A DNA stretch of 64,000 bases from Bordetella parapertussis (GCA_945861875.1 CAMAWC010000009.1:1-64000); one strand, 5' to 3'. Shown: positions 19,042 through 29,540, counted from the first letter of the stretch. Notes: generated from the letters alone by a model not told the origin. Numbers and translations are program-made.

Positions 19042-19806
19042 TTAAGTCGACGCAGTAAAACCGCCGTCAATGACGACAATCTCGCCGGTGACAAAGCGGT
19101 TGCCGTTGATCAGGCTCATCATCGAATCGGCCACGTCATCGGCGGTGACACAGCGCTTGAGCGGAGTGGCCCTGGCGCGCTTGCCCATCAGGTCTTCGTA
19201 CTTGTCCTTCAACATGCGCTGCATCCAGTCGCCCTCCATCCAGCCGGGCGCAACGGCATTGACGCGGATCTCCGGCCCGAGGTTCCAGGCGAGGGTCTTG
19301 GTCATATTCACCACCGCCGCCTTGCTCGCGGCGTAGGGCAGCGGCTGCGGGCCCGGGCGCAGGCCGACGATGCTGGCGGTGTTGATGATGCAGGGCTTGT
19401 CGCCTTTTTTGAGCAGCGGCACGGCCGCGCGCGTCACCTGGAACAGGCCGCGCACATTGACGTTGAAGACGCGGTCCCAGTCGTCAAGGTCGAGGCTCTC
19501 AAGGTCCTTGGGCTTCCACGGCGCGGTGGTACCGGCGTTGTTGATCAGCACATCAAGCTTGCCGAATGCGTCCCCGACTTTTTTCAGCATGGCGCGCACG
19601 CCGGCCTCGTCGCTGACGTCGCATTTGACCAGCAGGGTTTTCGCACCGAGCTTTTCCGCCTCGGCGGCGGTGGCTTTCGCCGCCGCTTCGCTGGAACTGT
19701 AGTTGATGGCGACGTCGTAACCGGCGGCGGCGAGCGCCAGCACCGCACTCTTGCCGATGCCACTCGCACCACCTGTCACCAATGCCGCTTTTCTGGCTGC
19801 TGCCAT
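19042..19806 (-). CDS. SDR family oxidoreductase
   Basis: AALVTGGASGIGKSAVLALAAAGYDVAINY, LINNAGTTAPW, YAASKAAVVNMTKTLA. Confidence 0.95.
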   Translation of the reverse strand: MAAARKAALVTGGASGIGKSAVLALAAAGYDVAINYSSSEAAAKATAAEAEKLGAKTLLVKCDVSDEAGVRAMLKKVGDAFGKLDVLINNAGTTAPWKPKDLESLDLDDWDRVFNVNVRGLFQVTRAAVPLLKKGDKPCIINTASIVGLRPGPQPLPYAASKAAVVNMTKTLAWNLGPEIRVNAVAPGWMEGDWMQRMLKDKYEDLMGKRARATPLKRCVTADDVADSMMSLINGNRFVTGEIVVIDGGFTAST

Positions 19807-19901
19807 GGATTCCTCACTGGGTTATTTACCGTAAACGCAACGGCGCCCCACCTGCACCGGGAAAGCCGGACAAGTGGGGAATTATTGTATAAGAATATAT
19901 C

Positions 19902-19914
19902 CGAACATGTTCAT
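19902..19914. promoter_or_regulatory. Palindrome CGAACATGTTCAT (GAACATGTTC core), candidate operator
   Basis: Reverse complement of the 11085-11097 motif, upstream of the minus-strand SDR gene (start 19806). Confidence 0.4.
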
Positions 19915-19991
19915 TTTTTTGGAAAGGCATGCCGGTTTTGCATTTTTACCGCACCGCCATGGTTGCAGCGCAGCATTACCTGCCAGCGACG

Positions 19992-20768
19992 CTAGTCGCG
20001 GTAGGACGGATCAATGCGCTCAACCAGGCGCAGCTGGCTGCCCCACTCCAGCCGGCCAAGGGGTTCGCCCGGAGCGTCATAACCACGTGCGGCAGTCTTG
20101 CGGCTGACTTCTTCGTCAGGCAGGGTCAGCTCGCTGCCGGTGGCCATGGCCTTCAATTGCGCACGGCAGGCTTTTTCAAGATGAAAACACATGCTGAAGG
20201 CCTCGGGGATGGTGCGCCCGGCGATCAACATGCCGTGATTGCGCAGGATCAGCACCCAGTTCCGCCCCAGGTCGGCGGCAAGGCGTTCGCGTTCATCGAC
20301 GTCATTGGCGATGCCCTCGAAGCCGTGGTAACCGACCTTGCCGTGGAACAACTGCGCATGCTGCGACAACGGCAGCAAGCCGCACTTGAGCATGGACAAG
20401 GCCATGCCCGCCTCGGTGTGATGGTGAATGACGCACAGCGCGTCCTTGCGTGCGGCGTGAATGGCGCTGTGAATCACAAATCCGGCCTTGTGGATGCGAT
20501 ACGGCGTCGGATCGACGGCGTTGCCATCCAGGTCGACCTTGATCAGGCTAGAGGCCGTAACCTCGTTGAAGGCATGACCAAAGGGATTGAGCAGGAAGTG
20601 TTCCGCACTGCCGGGTACCCGCGCCGAAATGTGGGTGTAAATGAGTTCATCCCAACCGTAGTGCGCCGACAGCCGGTAGAGCGCCGCCAGCTGCACCCGC
20701 GTTTCCCATTCGCGCGGATCGATGCCATTTTTCCCGGAACGCTGCACGTTTTCGCTTTTCACATTCAT
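19992..20768 (-). CDS. Class II aldolase/adducin family protein
   Basis: RVQLAALYRLSAHYGWDELIYTHISARVPGSAEHFLLNPFGHAFNEVTASSLIKVDLDG, ILRNHGMLIAGRTIPEAF. Confidence 0.93.
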   Translation of the reverse strand: MNVKSENVQRSGKNGIDPREWETRVQLAALYRLSAHYGWDELIYTHISARVPGSAEHFLLNPFGHAFNEVTASSLIKVDLDGNAVDPTPYRIHKAGFVIHSAIHAARKDALCVIHHHTEAGMALSMLKCGLLPLSQHAQLFHGKVGYHGFEGIANDVDERERLAADLGRNWVLILRNHGMLIAGRTIPEAFSMCFHLEKACRAQLKAMATGSELTLPDEEVSRKTAARGYDAPGEPLGRLEWGSQLRLVERIDPSYRD

Positions 20769-20793
20769 CTCCCTAAGGAATCTCTGATTAAGT

Positions 20794-20882
20794 CCGTCAT
20801 TCCCGCGAAAGCGGGAATCCACCTTGACCTAAAGGGTGGATTCATTGGGTCAAAATGGGTTCCCGCTTCCGCGGGAACGACG
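20794..20882. repeat. REP/REPIN-like family A copy 1
   Basis: GTCATTCCCGCGAAAGCGGGAATCCA ... GGTTCCCGCTTCCGCGGGAACGACG; second copy at 25995-26096. Confidence 0.85.
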
Positions 20883-20907
20883 AAGTAGAGACTTATTCAG
20901 CGCTTCC

Positions 20908-22581
20908 CTAACCCTTTGCCTTCCTGCCGCTGACGGCGCGCAATACTCCCGCCGCGTCGAGTTTGTTCGCACCGCCGCGCCACGCCACATGCTGGTCGGG
21001 CCGGATCAGCACCAGGTCGGCCTCGTACAAATCGCGCAATCCCGGTTCGTCCGCCTCTGACAGGCGCAGTACGGTCAGTGGTATGCCGAGCTCCCTGGCC
21101 GCGGTTTCGAACGCCGCGCTGCCCGCAGCCGCCTCGTCACGCAACTGCAGCAGGGTGAACTCAAAGCCAAGCGAATCGTAGAGCGAACGCTCGCCCTGCA
21201 ACCACCAGTGCGGCGCGCGCCCGCCCGGGACTGCGCTGGGCACGTAAACGTTGGCGTTGTCCGGTGGCGCCGGCTTGCCGTCGGACACAATCACCGGCGA
21301 CCCGTCGTAGCGCGTGCCAAAGGTCACGCCCGGGATATTGAATTCGCGCCTGGCGTGGTCGTTGAGGTAGGCGCCTGCGGTGGCGCGCGCCTGCTCGCCC
21401 TCAGGCGTGGCATCCTCGATATTGTCCGGCGGAACAAACAGGCCGACGCTGTCGGCGTAACCGCGGGCAATACCGGTATTGCGAATGGCGAGCGGCCGGC
21501 GCTCGATTTCGTAACTGTCCAGCAGGCCCTCACCGCCCCAGCCGTTTAGCACGGCGGCGAGCTTCCAGCCCAGGTTGACCACGTCATCGACGGCGGTGTT
21601 GTAGCCAAGGCCGCCCATGGGCGTAAACAGGTGCACTGCATCGCCGGCGAGCATCACCCGCCCGCGCTTGTAGGCGTTGGCGACCAGGGTGTAGCCGGCG
21701 TTCCATTGGGACTTGCCCATGATTTCGATATCGCAGGCGCAGCCCATCGACTGGTCGAAAAACCGCCGCGCCTCATCGTCGCTGATGTCGCGCCTCTCCT
21801 CATCCACCTTGAGCTGGGTGTGGAAAGCAAAGGTCTCGACGCCGTCTATGGCGGTCATGAAGCTGCGCCGCTCACCGTTGACCGCCCAGTACATCCAGGC
21901 CGGCGGTCCGGCGATTTTCTTGTACAGGTCCGGGGCGCGGATATACAGCGCGATCATGCGTCCGCCAACAAAATTGCGCGTGACCTTGCGCTCGCCCTCG
22001 AGCTCAAGGCCGAGGCTTTCGCGCACCATGCTGCGCGCGCCATCGACCCCGACGAGGTAGGAGCAGCGCAGCGTGATGCGCCCGCCACCGTCCACCTTTT
22101 CAGCGGTGACATTGACGCCCTCGCCGTCATCCTCGAACGAGACCACGCGCCAGCCGAAGCGCAGCGACACACCGGGCTGCGCACCTGCGTGCTTGAACAG
22201 CACCTGTTCGATATAAAGCTGCGAGCAGCGGTGCGGCAACTCAGGCGTGCTCCAGGACCCGCTCGCCTGGCGCGCGACTTTCGCCGCGGCGCCCGACGGC
22301 GGCAGCTTGAAGCGCGCCAGTTCATGCCGGCTGTAGCGGGTGAAATAGGTGATGTCGGTGGGGTAGTCACCGGGCATGCCAAGCACGCGCAACTCCTGCG
22401 CAAAGCCGAGGCGGCGAAAATGCTCCATGGTGCGCGCCTGCGTGGCATTGGCCGCCGGCAGCGTGGCGGTGCCCGGTTTGTCGTTGAACACCACGCATTC
22501 CACGCCGCGCCGGCCAAGCTCGATGGCAAGCGTCAGGCCGCCGGGTCCACCACCGGCAATCACTACGGGTACGGTCTGCAT
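20908..22581 (-). CDS. FAD-dependent aromatic monooxygenase (MhpA/TfdB-like)
   Basis: VPVVIAGGGPGGLTLAIELGRRGVECVVFNDKPGTATLPAANATQARTMEHFRRLG, RVMLAGDAVHLFTPMGGLGYNTAVDDVVNLGWKLAAVLNGWGGEGLLDSYEIERRP. Confidence 0.92.
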   Translation of the reverse strand: MQTVPVVIAGGGPGGLTLAIELGRRGVECVVFNDKPGTATLPAANATQARTMEHFRRLGFAQELRVLGMPGDYPTDITYFTRYSRHELARFKLPPSGAAAKVARQASGSWSTPELPHRCSQLYIEQVLFKHAGAQPGVSLRFGWRVVSFEDDGEGVNVTAEKVDGGGRITLRCSYLVGVDGARSMVRESLGLELEGERKVTRNFVGGRMIALYIRAPDLYKKIAGPPAWMYWAVNGERRSFMTAIDGVETFAFHTQLKVDEERRDISDDEARRFFDQSMGCACDIEIMGKSQWNAGYTLVANAYKRGRVMLAGDAVHLFTPMGGLGYNTAVDDVVNLGWKLAAVLNGWGGEGLLDSYEIERRPLAIRNTGIARGYADSVGLFVPPDNIEDATPEGEQARATAGAYLNDHARREFNIPGVTFGTRYDGSPVIVSDGKPAPPDNANVYVPSAVPGGRAPHWWLQGERSLYDSLGFEFTLLQLRDEAAAGSAAFETAARELGIPLTVLRLSEADEPGLRDLYEADLVLIRPDQHVAWRGGANKLDAAGVLRAVSGRKAKG

Positions 22582-22646
22582 TCGCTTCCCTTGAATTCCT
22601 CAATCAACGTCACCGGCGCTTGCCAGTAGCGCCGGCCGCCGGATCG

Positions 22647-23621
22647 TCAGTCTATTTTCGCGCCCGAACGCTTGATTACATCGGCCCACTTGGCGCTGTC
22701 GACGCGAATCAATTCGGCAAAGGCTTCCGGCGTGCCGCCACCGCCCTCGCTGCCCAGCGCCTCGAATTTTTCCTTGTAAGCTGGCGCGACAATGGCCTTG
22801 TTGACCTCGGCATTGAGACGGTCGACGATGGTCCGCGGCACGCCCGCAGGCACCACCAGCCCCGACCACGAGGTTACGTCGTATCCGGGCACCCCGGACT
22901 CAGTCAGCGTCGGCAGGTCGGGAAATACCGCCGAGCGCTTCGCCCCGCTCACCGCCAGGGCGCGCACCCGGCCCGAACGGGCGAAGGCCGCCATCGAATT
23001 GAGGCTCTCGAACATCACCTGCACATGCCCGGCCATCAAGTCGTTGATCGCCTGTGCGCCGCCCTTGTAGGGCACATGCACGATATCCGTCACTGTCATG
23101 TATTTAAACAACTCGCCGCTGACATGGCCCGGCGAACCATTGCTGGAAGAGGCGTTGGTCAGCTTGCCGGGGTTCGCCTTGGCGTAGGCTATGAGCTCGC
23201 GCACGTTTTTCACCGGCAGGGACGGCGACACCGCCAGCAGCAGGTGGCCGTAACTGATCAACGCCACGGGCTGGAAATCACGCTCGATGTCGTAGGGCAG
23301 CTTGCCGACCATGTGGCGCGTGATGGCCAGCGCACCCACCGGTCCGAGGGCGATGGTGTATCCATCGGGCGGCGCCTTGGCCGCAATGTCCATGCCTATG
23401 GTGAGCGCGCCCCGGGGACGGTTATCGACCACCACCTGCTGGCCCATTTGCTGGCTCAGCGCGGCGGCGAGCACACGCGCAAGATTGTCCGATGCACTGC
23501 CCGCCGCCTGCGGCACCACCAGGCGGATGGGACGGTCCGGATACTGCGCCAGCGCGAACACCGGGACACACAGCGCAACAAGACCGGCCAGCAATCCGGC
23601 TGCCCGGGCAAAACGTTTCAC
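22647..23621 (-). CDS. Bug/TctC-type substrate-binding protein
   Basis: Signal peptide, QYPDRPIRLVVPQAAGSASDNLARVLAAALSQQMGQQVVVDNRPRGALTIG. Confidence 0.92.
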   Translation of the reverse strand: MKRFARAAGLLAGLVALCVPVFALAQYPDRPIRLVVPQAAGSASDNLARVLAAALSQQMGQQVVVDNRPRGALTIGMDIAAKAPPDGYTIALGPVGALAITRHMVGKLPYDIERDFQPVALISYGHLLLAVSPSLPVKNVRELIAYAKANPGKLTNASSSNGSPGHVSGELFKYMTVTDIVHVPYKGGAQAINDLMAGHVQVMFESLNSMAAFARSGRVRALAVSGAKRSAVFPDLPTLTESGVPGYDVTSWSGLVVPAGVPRTIVDRLNAEVNKAIVAPAYKEKFEALGSEGGGGTPEAFAELIRVDSAKWADVIKRSGAKID

Positions 23622-24859
23622 GCGCCGGCCCCCTTGACCGCTTCGACCGAAAAGCCGGCGATTGCTTTGTAGTTCTCGGAAATCTGCCGCAACTCGGCCT
23701 GGCTGATCACATCATCGATATTCTTGAACGGCTTGTCACCGGTCAGTTCGTCGACTTTCATGATGATGAAATCAGGCGGCGTCGAGCGGTTGGTGCGCAC
23801 CACTTTCGCCGTCGGCTCCAGCCTGGCTTTCTCATAATCCTTTAACGCCGCGACCGGGTCTTTGGTCTGCACCAGCAGGTCGGCGAGCGTGCGCGCATCG
23901 ATGACCGCCTGCGCCGAGCCGTTGGAACCGCGCGGATACATCGGGTGCGCGGCGTCGCCCATGAAAGAAACGCGGCCAAAGGTCCATTGCGCCACCGGGT
24001 CCTTGTCGACCATCGGGTATTCGAACACCTCCTCGGAGGTCTCCATCATGTCGACCACATCAAGCCAGTCGAAGCGCCAGTCCTTGTACAGGTCGATGCA
24101 ATCCTTGACGTAGCCCTTTTTGTTCCAGTCATTCATGCCGTCGCCTTCGCGGCGGATTTCGGTGGTCCAGTTGATCAGTTGGCCGCCCTTGCCGTCGACG
24201 TTGTCGAGGATCGGGTAAATGACGATCTTGCCGGCGGCAATGGTGCCGACGCGAATATAGGTGCGGCCGTCGAAAATCGGCTTGCGTATGCTCACCCCGC
24301 GCCAGCAATTGATTCCGGTGAACACGACTTTTTCGTCAGGATAAAACTGCCGGCGTACCGCCGAATTGACACCGTCACAGGCGATGGCAATATCGGCCCT
24401 GACCGGCTCGAGCTGCCTGCCCGAGGAACTCTCCTTGAAGCCAAGCGTGACGCCATGTTCATCCTGGGCGAGCCCGGTGAGATGGTGGTTGGTGAAAATA
24501 TTCTGTGCACCGCACTGCTCGCGCGCGGCGTCATATAGAACCTTGTGCAGCTTGCCGCGATGAATGCCGAATTCCGGGAACGGGTAACCGGCATGCTTGC
24601 CGCGCGGCTCGCTGTATATGCGCTGGCCGAAGCGGTTGAAAAACACGCTTTCCTTGTTTTCTATCGCCACGGCACGCAAGCGCTCCTGCAGACCCAGCGC
24701 GGTGAATTCGCGCATGGCGTGCGGCAAAAGCGTAATGCCGACGCCCAGCTCCTTCACCTCGGGCGCGCTTTCATACACCTTGCAGGCGATGCCCCTTTGC
24801 TTGAGGCCAAGCGCAAAAGCAAGGCCCGCGATCCCACCACCGATGACTGCGATATTCAT
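23618..24859 (-). CDS. FAD-dependent oxidoreductase/monooxygenase (salicylate hydroxylase/PhzS-like)
   Basis: MNIAVIGGGIAGLAFALGLKQRGIACKVYES, VSFMGDAAHPMYPRGSNGSAQAVIDARTLADLL; overlaps the downstream Bug gene by 4 nt. Confidence 0.92.
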   Translation of the reverse strand: MNIAVIGGGIAGLAFALGLKQRGIACKVYESAPEVKELGVGITLLPHAMREFTALGLQERLRAVAIENKESVFFNRFGQRIYSEPRGKHAGYPFPEFGIHRGKLHKVLYDAAREQCGAQNIFTNHHLTGLAQDEHGVTLGFKESSSGRQLEPVRADIAIACDGVNSAVRRQFYPDEKVVFTGINCWRGVSIRKPIFDGRTYIRVGTIAAGKIVIYPILDNVDGKGGQLINWTTEIRREGDGMNDWNKKGYVKDCIDLYKDWRFDWLDVVDMMETSEEVFEYPMVDKDPVAQWTFGRVSFMGDAAHPMYPRGSNGSAQAVIDARTLADLLVQTKDPVAALKDYEKARLEPTAKVVRTNRSTPPDFIIMKVDELTGDKPFKNIDDVISQAELRQISENYKAIAGFSVEAVKGAGA

Positions 24860-25002
24860 TTCCGACCACCCGCTCTTGCCATGTGATTGACTATTGTAAA
24901 TTGTAAAGTGTAAAGCGCAAAAGGCATGCCCGACGATACGCCAAAGGCTTACTCGGCGCGATTGTGTAATATCGCCCCACGCCACAGCCATCAGGAAGCA
25001 CC

Positions 25003-25977
<975 letters not shown>

Positions 25978-25994
25978 AGAAATACTGCCTAGAC

Positions 25995-26096
25995 CCGTCA
26001 TTCCCGCGGAAGCGGGAATCCATTTTGACCCAATTGGTATCGGCGTATATCGACGCTTTACGTCAAGGTGGATCCCCGCTTTCGCGGGGATGACGA
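25995..26096. repeat. REP/REPIN-like family A copy 2
   Basis: CGTCATTCCCGCGGAAGCGGGAATCCA ... GTGGATCCCCGCTTTCGCGGGGATGACG. Confidence 0.85.
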
Positions 26097-26105
26097 AACG
26101 GTAAC

Positions 26106-26933
26106 CTACTCCGGCACCTGCGGCATGCCCAGGCCCATGCGGATTTTCAGGCCCTTGATGACTTCCTTGATGGTGCCGCACAAGGGCAGGCTCAGGCGCA
26201 CCTGATCGGCTTCCTGCAGCACGATATTCATGTCCTTCTCCGCCCAGGGCATGCCGCTTTGCTCGGCGCGGGTGTCCATGGACCAATTTTGCGCGCTGCT
26301 GTGATGCAGCGCGGCGCGCAGCTTTTCCGCATCGACGCCCAGCGCCTCTCCGAGGCGCAAGCCCTCGTCGTTGGCCGACATGCAGGCCCACAGGATGAGG
26401 TTGTTGACCATCTTGCCGACCTGCCCCGCCCCGGCCTCGCCGAGGTGGAAAATATCCGAGGCAAAGGCGCTGAAGGCCGGGCGGCAGGCCTCGAAAGCCG
26501 CCACATCACCAGCGCCAAGGATCAGCATCTTGCCGGTGATCGCCGCCGCTTCGCCGCGGGTGAGCGGGATATCGAGCATGACAATGTTTTTTTCGGCCAG
26601 CCGTTCGGCCAGGCGCTTGGCGTAACGCGGTGCCACCGTTGAACCGAGCGCGACGATGAGGCCCGGGTACGCACCGGCGACAATGCCGTCCTCGCCAAAC
26701 ACCACGCCCTCGACGTCACGGTCAAAGCCGACGACGATGATGACCACATCGCAGGCCGCCGCCACTTCACGCGGCGAGGCGGCGATGCCGACGCCGTGGG
26801 CGCGCGTCTTGTCGCAGGCCGCGGCCACCGGGTCGTAACCGGTCACCTCGAAACCCTTGGCGATGAGGTGGCGCGCCATCGGCTCGCCCATTTTTCCCAG
26901 GCCCAGCAGGCCCACCTTCTTGATTGCGTTCAT
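26106..26933 (-). CDS. NAD(P)-dependent oxidoreductase, 3-hydroxyisobutyrate dehydrogenase-like
   Basis: KVGLLGLGKMGEPMARHLIAKGFEVTGYD, MLDIPLTRGEAAAITGKMLILGAG, GAGQVGKMVNNLI. Confidence 0.92.
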   Translation of the reverse strand: MNAIKKVGLLGLGKMGEPMARHLIAKGFEVTGYDPVAAACDKTRAHGVGIAASPREVAAACDVVIIVVGFDRDVEGVVFGEDGIVAGAYPGLIVALGSTVAPRYAKRLAERLAEKNIVMLDIPLTRGEAAAITGKMLILGAGDVAAFEACRPAFSAFASDIFHLGEAGAGQVGKMVNNLILWACMSANDEGLRLGEALGVDAEKLRAALHHSSAQNWSMDTRAEQSGMPWAEKDMNIVLQEADQVRLSLPLCGTIKEVIKGLKIRMGLGMPQVPE

Positions 26934-26959
26934 GCTTGGGCTATTCCTTCCGTTCCAAT

Positions 26960-27946
26960 TCAATCGGCCTTGATGCCGGCGTCGCGCACCACCTTCGCCC
27001 AGCGCGCATGGTCATCCCGCACCATCTTGGCAAACTGCTCGGGCGTGTTGGTATTGGGTATCAAGCCCTGGCTTGCGAGCTGGTCGCGCATTTCGGGCGT
27101 GGCGACGATTGCGCGCAAGTCGGTGTTGATCTTGAGTACCAGGTCTGCCGGCATGTTGGCCGGTCCCCACACCCCCAGCCAGAGGTCAACGTCGTAGCCG
27201 GTGATACCTTGCTCGTTGAGCGACGGAATATCCGGAAACAGCGGGTGGCGCTCGCGCAGCGTCGAGCCGAGCAGCTTGATCTGCCCGGCCTTTAACTTGG
27301 GCAGGGCGACGTGGATGGGCAGGAACATCGCCGGAATGGTGCCGGCAACAAGGTCGTTCTCGGCGCCCGCCGAGCCCTTGTAAGGAATGTGCACAATGTC
27401 TATGCCAGCCTGCAGCTTGAGCAGCTCCATGCACAAGTGATGGTGGGTGCCGTTGCCCGGCGATCCGTAGTTGAGCTTGCCCGGGCGTGCTTTGACGTAA
27501 GCGACGAACTCCTTGACGTTGTTCACCGGCACATCCTTGTTCACGGCCAGCGCCAGGCTGGTCGAACCGATACAGCTGATGGGCGTCAGGTCCTTGATGA
27601 CATCGTAGGGCAGCTTGGCGTAGAGCAGCGGCGCCGTCAGCGCCGATGCCGGACCGACCATCAGCGTGTGCCCGTCAGGGGCCGACTTGGCAACAAAGTC
27701 AGCGCCTATGGTGCCCGATGCGCCGGGTTTGTTCTCGACAATGACGGTCTGGTCCCAACGCGCCTGCAGCTTGGGGGCAAGAATGCGCGCAACGATGTCC
27801 GGGCCGGCCGCCGGCGTAAAGGGCACGATGAGGCGGACAGGCCGCTTGGACAGGCCTTGCCCCATTACGCCAAAGGGCGCCATGGCTGCGGCGGAGCCCA
27901 TGGCGGCGATCAGGCGGCGACGGGTGGTAAAGGCGTGGATGCTCAT
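26960..27946 (-). CDS. Bug/TctC-type substrate-binding protein
   Basis: MSIHAFTTRRRLIAAMGSAAAMAPFGVMGQGLSKRPVRLIVPFTPAAGPDIVARILAPKL...VIVENKPGASGTIGADFVAK. Confidence 0.92.
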   Translation of the reverse strand: MSIHAFTTRRRLIAAMGSAAAMAPFGVMGQGLSKRPVRLIVPFTPAAGPDIVARILAPKLQARWDQTVIVENKPGASGTIGADFVAKSAPDGHTLMVGPASALTAPLLYAKLPYDVIKDLTPISCIGSTSLALAVNKDVPVNNVKEFVAYVKARPGKLNYGSPGNGTHHHLCMELLKLQAGIDIVHIPYKGSAGAENDLVAGTIPAMFLPIHVALPKLKAGQIKLLGSTLRERHPLFPDIPSLNEQGITGYDVDLWLGVWGPANMPADLVLKINTDLRAIVATPEMRDQLASQGLIPNTNTPEQFAKMVRDDHARWAKVVRDAGIKAD

Positions 27947-28288
27947 GGCTTGGCTCCTTGGTGGGAATCGCATCGGTCTTGTTTTAGTGACGCCGGATTC
28001 TACTATTGATTGCCGGTCGCTCCGGCTGACCGATGCGATCAAAACGCTTCCGCGCCAAACCGGCGGACCGCCCCACCTGGCCTTGCTAGACGGCTGAAAA
28101 TTCCATGGCAAATCGTCCGCAAAGCCACGCCAGATGCGGCTTTCCAGCCATTTGTCCCGCCAAAAATACTGCTTTTTGCTAGCCCTTGGGGCCGGAAGTC
28201 GGCTATATTTACCCTGCGACAAAGGCGTACCCGACCGGCCCAGCCAAAGTCCCGCCACGGGTACCCCCCAACCAGGGAGGAGAACACA

Positions 28289-29407
28289 GTGCTCGCTACG
28301 CAGATTCGCCAAAAAGACGGTATCTTTTACTTCGGCTGTTACCGCGCAACCGACCTGCTCAACAAGGTGCGCTTTATCAGCCGCTTCTACGGCGAGGGCG
28401 AGGAAATCGCCCCCTCGCGCATCGCCGCCGGCGATGACATCGCGCAGTTCATCGCCAAGATCGAGCGCACCGACTCCGCCTTCCAGCGCACCATTTCGCG
28501 AGCCAAGGTCAAGGCGCTGAAAAATTTTTACGAGACCGCGGTAAGCCAGCCGCCGATTCCCGGCACCGTGCTGCTGTTCACCTCGGAGCGCCTGGGCTTT
28601 CGAACCGCCGGGGTCGAGGGCGTGGGCCACCTCGCCGAACCGGAAAAAAAATTCCTCATCATCGACGGCCAGCACCGCCTTGCGGCATTGCGTTTTTACA
28701 TGGAAGAGCACCCGGGCGAAGCGGCGACCATCAACGTGCCGTGCATGATTTTCGACGGCCGCAGCGAGGATTTCGCCACCGAGATGTTCGTCACCATCAA
28801 TTCAACACCGACGCGCATCAACAAGAGCCACCTCATCGACTTGTATGAGCGCGTGTCCTTCACCGAGCCGCACCGCAAGTTCGCCTCGCGCCTGGTGGCC
28901 AGCCTTTACAGCGAGGCCGACAGCCCGCTCCGCTACCGCATCAACCGCCTCGGCGGCCGCAGCGCGCAGGAGAAATGGATCCTGCAGGCGGAACTGTTTA
29001 ACGAGCTGCACCGCTGGGTCAACCGCGACTGGCGCAAGATCCAGCTGCACGGCGGCAGCCGCACCCAGGTGCCCAATTACTACGGCATGGTGCGCGACTT
29101 CCTCAAGGCGGCCGAACGCGTCTGGGGGGAAGCCTGGGGCCATTCCAACTACATGGCGACCAAGCCGGTGACGCTAAAGGCCATGCTGCGCGTCTGCGCA
29201 GACCTGGCACACGCCGATGCCGAACCGGCAGAGGGCAGGGTCAAACGCTGGGAAGAGCGCCTTGCCCCGTGGAGCCAGCAGGTCAAGGCGTTCAAGTCGG
29301 AAGGTTTCTACGAGCGCTTCCCGGCCAAGGGCGAGATCGAGCGCGTGACGCGCCTACACCGCGAACTCGCACGCATGGCCGGCATCGAAACACGGCCGGC
29401 AAAATAG
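28289..29407 (+). CDS. DGQHR-domain protein (DndB-like), orphan; GTG start
   Basis: KKFLIIDGQHRLAALRFYMEEHPG and EMFVTINSTPTRINKSHLIDLYER; strong GGGAGGAG RBS upstream of GTG 28289. Confidence 0.85.
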   Translation: MLATQIRQKDGIFYFGCYRATDLLNKVRFISRFYGEGEEIAPSRIAAGDDIAQFIAKIERTDSAFQRTISRAKVKALKNFYETAVSQPPIPGTVLLFTSERLGFRTAGVEGVGHLAEPEKKFLIIDGQHRLAALRFYMEEHPGEAATINVPCMIFDGRSEDFATEMFVTINSTPTRINKSHLIDLYERVSFTEPHRKFASRLVASLYSEADSPLRYRINRLGGRSAQEKWILQAELFNELHRWVNRDWRKIQLHGGSRTQVPNYYGMVRDFLKAAERVWGEAWGHSNYMATKPVTLKAMLRVCADLAHADAEPAEGRVKRWEERLAPWSQQVKAFKSEGFYERFPAKGEIERVTRLHRELARMAGIETRPAK

Positions 29408-29419
29408 CCGTCGGCTAGC

Positions 29420-29491
29420 AGGCTGTTGAAAAAACACAGATTCAAGATGAAAATAGAGTAAGCCGGATGCATGCTTACCTCTCAACAGCCT
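29420..29491. repeat. 72-bp MITE-like inverted-repeat unit (AGGCTGTTGA ... TCAACAGCCT)
   Basis: Perfect 10-bp terminal inverted repeats 29420-29429 / 29482-29491, immediately downstream of the DGQHR gene. Confidence 0.6.
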
Positions 29492-29507
29492 CTGATTCGG
29501 GGGATCT

Positions 29508-29530
29508 AAAGGGGGCGTCGCCCCCTTTTT
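29508..29530. terminator. Rho-independent terminator AAAGGGGGCGTCGCCCCCTTTTT
   Basis: GC-rich stem with T-tract on + strand (A-tract gives a weaker bidirectional possibility), between convergent genes. Confidence 0.85.
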
Positions 29531-29540
29531 CAAGACACGG

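Noticed and set aside
24890-24915. TTGTAAA-like short direct repeats in the divergent promoter
   Set aside because: Short AT-rich tandem pattern, too weak to call an operator
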